Positions 57,611 through 64,000 of a stretch of 64,000 nucleotides of DNA are shown one piece after another (positions within the stretch are counted from its first letter, which is position 1; the number at the start of each line of letters is the position of its first letter). The notes beneath the pieces are model-generated. The model was not told the DNA's origin, ran no database searches, and was given only the letters and a program-made list of their open reading frames with translations. Origin of the DNA: Trichopria drosophilae. Lineage: Eukaryota; Arthropoda; Insecta; Hymenoptera; Diapriidae. Location of the stretch: positions 9,355,001 through 9,419,000 of the forward strand of contig CM059585.1 in assembly GCA_030407085.1 (NCBI GenBank), given 5' to 3'. The translations under genes were made by a program, and so were the position numbers.

Positions 57611-58146
57611 TTAGTTTAAATTTTTCTTCTGAGAAGGAACAGAAACCAGAGTGGGCACGCTATCAATAAATCTCACCACTTTCTTTTGGTTTGGATTTGA
57701 CTCGTTAAATATTTTTGCTTCAGCTCTCAAAGTCGAAAGTTGTTTACGTTGAGTGTCTGTTTTATCTGTAGAGACACTTATACCTTCTGGCATAACCTTC
57801 TTCGAGCAAAGATACTTTATCACCTCTTGAAAAGAATCGAGCGTTGCAATAATAGGACGAGCTTTATCTTTAATTGGTCTACCTATTCTTCGTGCATGAA
57901 GCAGACTATACTCATGGTCTTTATCCAGTGCAAGTAGTTTTTTAATTTTGGAAAAATCTTCACTCGTAGATGATTCAGTTACACCGTAGAAGATGAGATT
58001 TTTCACTCTAGTGGAACGTCTGAAAAACTCACTCATTATATCATCTCTAACATTCTCAGATAAATTTAAATTTCTATCTGATTCCACATCAGTAACCCTA
58101 TCCTCCAGTGAGACTAAGCGATCAGTGATATCACTGAGTTTAGTTT
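57611..58146 (-). CDS. LINE ORF1, N-terminally truncated
   Basis: About 178 codons from the truncation point. A coiled-coil-like stretch (ITDRLVSLEDRVTDVESD) is followed by an RRM-like segment (RVKNLIFYGVTES, RPIIATLDSFQEVIKYLCSK) and a basic C-terminal part (TDTQRKQLSTLRAEAKIFNE), as in L1-type ORF1 RNA-binding proteins. The apparent ATG at 58177 belongs to flanking DNA, not to the element. In a full-length element this protein would package the LINE RNA. Confidence 0.75.
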
Positions 58147-58153
58147 GAATATT

Positions 58154-58796
58154 AAAACAATCTTGTATTTGTATCAAACATTAGTACTTCCCCACATGAC
58201 ATATTGTTCAACTATCTGGACCCCATATACTGATGTTGATTGCAGTGAGTTAGAATCGGTGCAACACCGATTTATTAGATATGCCATGCGGAAAGTGGGG
58301 AGTCCAATGCACTTATTCGATCATGATTACTCCGGTCCAGGTATACGCCTTAATCTTCGTTCTATTAAGTCGGTACACAATTTTCACGATCTCTTATTTA
58401 TGTATAAAATAATAAACGGGATAATAGTCGGTAGAGAAATTTCAGGAATATTTACGTTTAGGAATGTTCCACATCACCTACGAAATATCAGGCCAATACG
58501 CGAAGATGTTAACCGTTATAACTATAGTTATTACTCTCCGGTACCTAGACTTAAGCATGCATGGAACCTATTACCGCAGAATGTACTTCAAAGGCGTCTA
58601 CCAGCGTTTCGCACATATGTTTGCAATTATACCAAATTAAATTGTTGATTATTTTTCTTTATTCTTATATAAATTTTTTATTGTTTATAAGTTTCAAATG
58701 TGTATTTTGTGATGCCATCATTGCATTGTTATTAATTTTGTACAAGGCACAATGAGGTGCCGTTGATCCAAATAAATAAATAAATAAAAAAATAAA
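58154..58796 (+). pseudogene. Outer LINE, right part (ORF2 C-terminus and 3' end)
   Basis: Resumes the frame cut at 54566: TILYLYQTLVLPHMTYCSTI, YTDVDCSELESVQHRFIRYA, then HNFHDLLFMYKIINGII and HAWNLLPQNVLQRRLPAF, stop at 58648. The 3' UTR has a hairpin GGCAC-AATGAG-GTGCC (58746-58761) and a tail of TAAA-like repeats (58771-58796), after which the satellite resumes. It is homologous to but diverged from the inner LINE, so it is a second lineage. Confidence 0.88.
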
Positions 58797-59560
58797 ATAT
58801 CTTCAAAAATATTCAAAATATCTTAGAAAATATTCGAAAAGCTTCAAATATTCGAAATATCTTTAAAAATATTCGAAAAGCTTTGAAATATCTTAAAAAA
58901 TATTCGAAATAGTTTCAAAAATATTCAAAATATCTTCAAAAATATTCGAAACAACTTCAATTATTCGAGATAACTTTAAAAATATTCGAAATATCTTCAA
59001 AAATATTCAAAATATCTTCAAAAATATTCAAAATATCTTAGAAAATATTCGAAAAGCTTCAAATATTCGAAATATCTTCAAAAATATTCGAAAAGCTGCA
59101 AAATATCTTCAAAAATATTCAAAATATCTTCAAGAATATTCAAAATATCTTCAAAAATATTCAAAATATCTTAGAAAATATTCGAAAAGCTTCAAATATT
59201 CGAAACAACTTCAATTATTCGAAATAACTTTAAAAATATTCGAAATATCTTCAAAAATATTCATAATATCTTTAAAAAAATTCAAAATATCTTCAAAAAT
59301 AGTGTTATAAATCTTGTTCTTTATCTTTTAATATTTTGTTGTCGCTGCATAAAGTCCCTTAATGATAATCGAATAAACAGGATAGCATTTGGCTACTTTA
59401 TAGTTGTTAGAGAGTTTCAGTACGTAATTATACCTTCAAATATTTGAAATATCTTCAAAAATATTCAAAAATATTTGAAATACCTTCAAAAATATTCGAA
59501 AATTCAAAATATCTTAAAAATATTGCGAGTGTCATAAATCTTGTTCTTTATCTTTTAATA
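58797..59560. repeat. Short-period satellite, second block
   Basis: The same 18-22-bp units as 53390-54228 (ATATCTTCAAAAATATTC, AAAAGCTTCAAATATTCG), interrupted at 59301-59450 by the shared linker. Another partial linker copy lies at 59526-59565. The two blocks were continuous before the LINE insertions. Confidence 0.9.
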
Positions 59561-59565
59561 TTTTA

Positions 59566-59745
59566 AAAAGCAGTTTTACATATTTAAAATCTTCTATTTA
59601 AAACAATGATTTTGAAAACGGATAACAGCATCTTATTTAGTATACCTTAGACCGTCTGAAATATTAAATTTGTACCAATAATCGAATTCGTTAGTCTAAT
59701 TTATATTTAGCATACAAAATCTTCGTCATGACGATTAAGGGTTAA
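59566..59745. mobile_element. Partial TTAA element, copy of the one at 27423-28102
   Basis: Shares AACAATGATTTTGAAAACGG, AACAGCATCTTATTTAGTAT and CCAATAATCGAATTCGT with the 27-28 kb element. Its right end (..ATTAAGGGTTAA, TTAA 59742-59745) is intact; the left end is missing. It preserves the site that is empty relative to the CCC insertion at 27516-27977. Confidence 0.75.
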
Positions 59746-60019
59746 AAAACAATAGTTATTGCACTTTAATTTTCCAAATTCATTGCTTTAAATTGCAGAC
59801 TACTGTCTGTTTTGACAGTTCTGTATGTGTGGGTGAAAATTTTATACTTTGCGTTTTTGATAACTATAAAAGTTGATGTTTTTTGGGAAACGTAACGATA
59901 AATCGATAAAGTACATTTTGTAAAGGACCATTTTCTGGGTATGATTCTATTATTAGGGCCGCATCATATGCAGTAGTTGTTTTTTATAATTTAATTACAT
60001 ATATGATTATTATATGCTG

Positions 60020-60139
60020 CCCAGTAAACGAAAACGAATAGAAAGTTAAAAATACAAATTGAAATAAATTCAAGTGAATTAAAATGAATTAAAATGCATG
60101 AAACTGATTAATTGAATCCACTTTTTAATTCATTTCAAC
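60020..60139. mobile_element. Family B CCC element, right arm missing
   Basis: CCCAGTAAACGAAAACGAAT and the following interior match 38002-38159 almost base for base up to CACTTTTTAATTCATTTCAA. The sequence then departs, so the right arm was lost. Confidence 0.8.
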
Positions 60140-60179
60140 TTTGAAGTCCGAAAAGTTGACCCACATCTGTAAGACACCA

Positions 60180-60420
60180 GGAATAACCCATTAACCTCAA
60201 ACCCCGGAAATCCATTCACCCTAAATCCTTAAGACCCATAAAACCCCAAAACACATAAACCCTAAAACCCTTCAAGATTAAATACCTGTTAATCTCAAAA
60301 CCAATGACACTCAGAATCCTAAAACCCATAAATCCCAAAACTCATAAATTCCAAAACCCATAAACCCCAAGCCCCATAAACGCCAAAAACCCTTCAACTT
60401 TAAAAACACATTAATCTAAA
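60180..60420. repeat. Degenerate AAACCCATAAACCCC tandem repeat
   Basis: Loose tandem copies of an 11-14-bp motif (AAACCCATAAACCCC, AACCCTTCAA). It is C-rich on the plus strand but does not match the TTAGG telomere repeat. Confidence 0.7.
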
Positions 60421-60504
60421 AATCAATTTTAAAATTCGACTGTAAACATTTTTTAAATCTGAAAAAATTTAGAAGCACGTTTTGACCTAAATAGAACCTT
60501 TTAA

Positions 60505-61228
60505 TAATAATAATAATTTTTTTTATTTATTCCTGGTTTATTTATAATCTGTCTGCATTGACAATAAGTAAATATTTAATAACAATTAAAAGACTGTAAC
60601 TGTATAGGTACTTTCCCAATGTTCAGTACCGTTTAATTATTAATACGTTATATAATTACTATTACTAAATAAATTATTATTAATAAATAAATAAATAAAT
60701 AAATTACTATAGATGTTTAATTGTCATTTTCACATGTTAGAAGTTACTTAAATGGTCGTAAATCGTGTTGTAAGATCAGCGTTGTGTCTCTTGAATCTTG
60801 AGGCTGTGATTCTTTCGGATGGTATTGTATGTACAAGAATATTAGGATGACTTTGTATTCGTTTATTGTACATTACTACGTTGCTGTATAGTGGGAATTT
60901 CCAAGTCTTTTCTTATTACATCATTTGGAACATACCAAGTGTGCATTGACTATGTGCCTTAGCGTCTTAGATTGGAATCTTTCCAAAATGTCGATGTTAG
61001 TATTAGATGTTGATCCCCACAATTGTATACTATATGTCCAAACAGGTTTTAACATGGTTTTAAATAAAAGAGTTTTATTTTCTACAAAAAGGTTAGACTT
61101 CCGAGAGCCAGTACATTTTCTTGAATTTTAAATTTAGTTGTTTACGTTTTGTCCATATATGAGTCTTCCAAATTAGTCGGCGATTTAAATGTATCCCAAG
61201 ATATTTAACATGTTTCGATTGTGGGATA
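60505..61228 (-). pseudogene. Jockey-type LINE remnant (RT C-terminus)
   Basis: The minus strand reads SKHVKYLGIHLNRRLIWKTH then TKRKQLNLKFKKM, and after frameshifts a stretch like the 'W.Y.IQLWG' region and a C-terminal part. The block KYLG..L..RL.W..HI..KRKQL is characteristic of Jockey-clade reverse transcriptases. The 3' end has an ATT-repeat tail (60507-60520 on plus). It is broken by many lesions. Confidence 0.7.
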
Positions 61229-61801
61229 CAATAATAATAATAAATCTTTATTCAGGTAAAATAAATAGTTGTTGGGGTACCACTACAAAAGTAGTCCTGC
61301 TACTTGTCCGCATCCTGAATATAATATAATATTAAACTAATTATACATCAAAATAACAATTCTTATCGTAATAAAATTAATAAAGGAGTATATTTAACCT
61401 CAAGTCTAACAGTTAGTGCGCTAGGTATCGGATGGGAATAATTTCTAATCTAGCTCAGTTGCGTTTTGTTGAATAAGCCATTTACAAATTTTCTTTTGGT
61501 TCAGTTTGTTGTTCTTAAAAATTTCAGTTTGTGAGGATGGTAATAAGTTCAGACACTTCCTATGTAGCTGAAATCTCTTTGACCGATCGCTTTTTTACGT
61601 TTTGGTAAAATTAGCCGATTGTTAGTTTTACACCGACTATTTTGTGAGTGCTCAACCGTTTTGGACACCTTATTTTTATGACAATAGTTTAGTGCAGTTA
61701 GGTAAAAAAGTTTTCTTATATTTAGTAAGCTACTTATTTTATAAATGATACATTATTTTTTTCTGCAAGTGAACCGTTAACATTAATTAATTAAAATTCG
61801 T

Positions 61802-62098
61802 ATATGACTATTACAGTTTGTAAAGATGGTAAATGCAGAGAACTTCTGGTTTTGATTCCAGAAGTATTTTTAGTCTACTTTTCAAAATTTATGAAATGTC
61901 CGTATTCGAGGCTATTTTAATATTTATTTTTAAATATAATTAATTTCAAAAATAGATTGATGGTGATAAATATTAGAAAAATATGATAAATCCGAAAATG
62001 TGCAGAAAAATTTCGAAAAGTAGGCTAAAAATACTTTTGGAATCAAAACTAGAAGTTCTCTGCATTTATCGTCTTTACGAACTGTAAGAGTCATATAT
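61802..62098. mobile_element. Palindromic MITE inside the LINE remnant
   Basis: Arms of about 85 bp mirror each other: TATATGACTATTACAGTTTG, TGCAGAGAACTTCT, GATTCCAGAAGTATTTTTAG and their reverse complements ending at 62098. About 130 bp of AT-rich sequence separates them. The target duplication is unclear. Confidence 0.8.
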
Positions 62099-62519
62099 AA
62101 ATTTTAATGAATTATTTTATAAAGTTCGTTTGTAGGAAACAGCCTGGGTTTGAAAAATATTATTTTGATAAGAGAGTTTTGAAAGATCTGTAGCAAATTT
62201 ATCACATTTTAATAAGCGCCACCCCAAGCAATATTTCCATATCTTATAATCGAGAGAAAGATGGCATAATATATTGCGAAAAGTTGTCTATGATTTAAAA
62301 TGTTTCTCAGTTTATAAAACAGATATAGGCAAATCCACGGAACTTTTAATTTTTTGCACTAAAACATTTTTGGCATTTATTTTGTGGCACAATTTTTTCC
62401 TTTTAACCATATATTCAGGCTATCGCTCTGAAGAGAAAATCATGCGCGTGCATAATTTTTATGACACGGCGCGAATGCAAAATACAAGATGTGAAAAATG
62501 ACTCGATTTTAATGAAATT

Positions 62520-62740
62520 TGTTTTTTTTTTTTTTTTTTGAGGATGTTAGCGATCGCTGATTACGGTTATGTCGTCAGATTTTCGAAATTCAAAATGGTG
62601 GACGCAATATGGCGGATTACAGTAGGAAAAATTGTTTAATGTAAATAAAACTGTGGAGTTTATAAGCCACTAACTACGAGTCTATTGTCAGATTTTTTAA
62701 ATTCAAAATGACGGTCCAATATGGCGGACCTAAAATAGTG
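62520..62740. repeat. AATGGCGGAC / GCTGATTACGG repeat block
   Basis: Fragment of the repeat found inside the TTAA elements (GCGATCGCTGATTACGGTTA, CAATATGGCGGATTACAG, CAATATGGCGGACCTA). It is preceded by a T run at 62522-62540. It splits the LINE remnant. Confidence 0.6.
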
Positions 62741-63010
62741 CCTTGTTTTCTATTTGTTAGATATAACAATTAGAAACATTATTTTTTCTTAGCATTACTT
62801 TAAGTGCTGTATTCTGAAGTACTTTTCATTGATTTATTATATTATTGAATGCGCCTGTAGAACACATATATTAGATATCTTAATTTTTTAACAATGTAGG
62901 ATACATGATGATTCCATCTTAGATCACTATCTATTTTAGTACCTAAATATATTGTTTCATTTATCCTTTTTATCCGAATGCAGTTGCAGCTCCTACTTTT
63001 TGTACATACG

Positions 63011-63715
63011 TTTTCGTTGCTTTAAATCGCAGACTACTGTCTGTTTTGACAGTTTTTTAATACACAATATTTTAATACTCTTTGTTATTAAACATTGTAT
63101 TGATCAAGAAATTGAGTACACAGTGAGCAACTGTACGCTGTAAGGGTTCTGACAAACATAAAATGGAGATTAAAACTCATTAAACTGCAGACACGACTAA
63201 AAGTTTGTTTAAATAAATCTTTTTTCTTCTCTGACCTTTTCGTAAGTGAAAATTTTCTTGATGATTTTTAAAAAATTTTATGTCAGATTTACTTGTCAAA
63301 CTCTTCACGGGTCAAAATATACATGACCGAAACGTTAAAAATTGTCTAGTTATTACACCAAGTAAATCTGACATAAAATTATAAAAGTTTGTTTGTTTAT
63401 TAATATACCCAATACAAAAGTGTACAAACGATAGCTCTTAAAGTAAAGTAGAAAAATGCAGTGAAGTAAAACTAAGACCATTACTTACAAAAATAAAAAT
63501 AAAATCTTGATTGTTGAATAAAAAAAATTCCTGATAAATTGTGTAAAATAATTTAAACTTAATACTTATTATGATATGTTGTCTTTGACATTTTCAAAAA
63601 GTAGGTATTTATTAAAATTGATAAATCTTATATTTGAAAAGAATGATTTTATCATATAAATTGTAATTTGGACTAAAGATACAAAAAATTTAAAACGTTT
63701 ATTATTATATTTTTT
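63011..63715. other. AT-rich DNA with a small inverted repeat
   Basis: ATTTTATGTCAGATTTACTTG at 63276-63296 is mirrored at 63359-63379 (stem of about 21 bp, 60-bp loop). Nothing else was recognised. Confidence 0.6.
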
Positions 63716-63756
63716 TGTTATTTAAAGTTGACATAAAGATCGAAAGTTTTATTTAA

Positions 63757-64000
63757 CAATGTTTGAATTGGAAAGTCAAAAGTTAATCTGATGATTGGAC
63801 GTCAGATGGTTTTAAAAATTGTTGAAGTGATGAAAATTCTCTTGATTTTGATTCAATAGTTTTATTGTTACATTGTTTATTTCATCACTAGTTTTGACTT
63901 AACAGTGTTTTGAACTGGAAAGTCAAAAGTCGATCTGACGATTGAACGGCAGATGATATTAAAAATTGTCGAAGTGATGAAGATTCTCTTGATTTTGATT
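63757..64000. repeat. 145-bp tandem repeat running off the window
   Basis: The segment from 63757 (GTTTGAATTGGAAAGTCAAA ... GAAGTGATGAAAATTCTCTT) recurs from 63902 (TTTTGAACTGGAAAGTCAAA ... GAAGTGATGAAGATTCTCTT), with the second copy truncated by the window edge. The number of copies beyond is unknown. Confidence 0.8.

Larger units (their letters stand above)
54567..58146 (-). mobile_element. Inner LINE (CR1/Jockey-like non-LTR retrotransposon), 3.58 kb, nearly full-length
   Basis: Minus-strand insertion into the outer LINE, flanked by a 7-bp duplication GAATATT (54560-54566 and 58147-58153). It carries a 5'-truncated ORF1, an intact ORF2, a 3' hairpin (GGGCT-ATAC-AGCCC, 54595-54608) and a (TAAA)n tail at its 3' end (54567-54583). 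The ORFs lack stops or frameshifts, suggesting recent insertion. Confidence 0.92.
61229..63010 (-). pseudogene. CR1/Jockey-like LINE remnant interrupted by a MITE and a repeat block
   Basis: From the far end on the minus strand: RIKRINETIYLGTKIDSDLR (about 62990-62930), KKLRYLIYVFYR, then beyond a repeat block YYAIFLSIIRYGNIAWGGAY (about 62275-62215), then beyond a MITE a tail with FKNNKLNQKKICKWL and a 3' end at about 61229-61250 with an ATT-repeat tail. The interruptions are 62520-62740 (AATGGCGGAC repeats) and 61802-62098. It is non-functional. Confidence 0.65.

Noticed and set aside
58147..58177. ATG at 58177 as the true start of LINE ORF1
   Set aside because: It lies in the target duplication and outer LINE sequence, outside the inner element.
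60180..60420. Telomere-like CCCTAAA array
   Set aside because: The motif is irregular and does not match TTAGG or TTTAGGG units in tandem.
1..64000. tRNA or rRNA genes
   Set aside because: I saw no cloverleaf with matching A and B boxes and no rRNA-like sequence by eye; a covariance search would be needed to exclude them.

Overview
This is a window of an AT-rich insect nuclear genome. Three conserved single-copy eukaryotic genes are recognisable: a complete CDC25 phosphatase gene, a complete NSA2 ribosome-biogenesis gene, and the first coding exon of the BRE1/RNF20 histone H2B ubiquitin ligase. They have GT-AG introns and animal-type core promoter motifs, and BRE1 matches the insect form. 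The interspersed DNA resembles Hymenoptera most (degraded LINE endonuclease with ESDHQP and WWD..C blocks, 'AATGGCGGATCC' repeats), but I cannot fix the order. There is no prokaryotic, viral or organellar content, no CRISPR array, and no tRNA or rRNA gene that I could recognise.

Layout. 1-4.1 kb: AT-rich DNA with CT microsatellites, one TTAA-flanked element, and a possible lone first exon at 4094. 4.1-9.4 kb: AT-rich tandem repeats, including a 387-bp duplication and a clean 175-bp array. 9.4-20 kb: noncoding DNA with two foldbacks and a LINE remnant. 20.1-24.2 kb: a GC-rich promoter and the CDC25 gene. 24.3-25.2 kb: a 22-bp minisatellite in higher-order units. 26-31.8 kb: TTAA-flanked inverted-repeat elements and a small CCC-ended element. 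34.7-41.6 kb: a decayed I-like LINE repeatedly interrupted by later elements. 41.6-43.7 kb: a pile of TA-flanked MITEs. 43.8-45.1 kb: NSA2 (minus strand). 45.5-51.4 kb: more MITEs, inverted repeats and a degraded LINE endonuclease. 51.5-51.95 kb: BRE1 first exons; the rest of the window is probably its first long intron. 53.4-59.5 kb: a short-period satellite invaded by one LINE, itself invaded by a second, nearly full-length LINE. 59.5-64 kb: LINE fragments, MITEs and a 145-bp repeat at the edge.

The most unusual content is the repeat biology. At least seven insertions from five sequence families begin CCC, end GGG (one or two with a changed terminal base), and sit between 2-bp direct repeats of varying sequence (TG, CG, TT, TC, AT). 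Their interiors are mirrored arrays of short degenerate motifs. Several are proven by empty sites elsewhere in the window, or because removal restores a reading frame. A second class uses TTAA targets (piggyBac-like) and a third uses TA (pogo/mariner-like). The nests allow the order of insertions to be read directly. CDC25, NSA2 and BRE1 are not functionally clustered.
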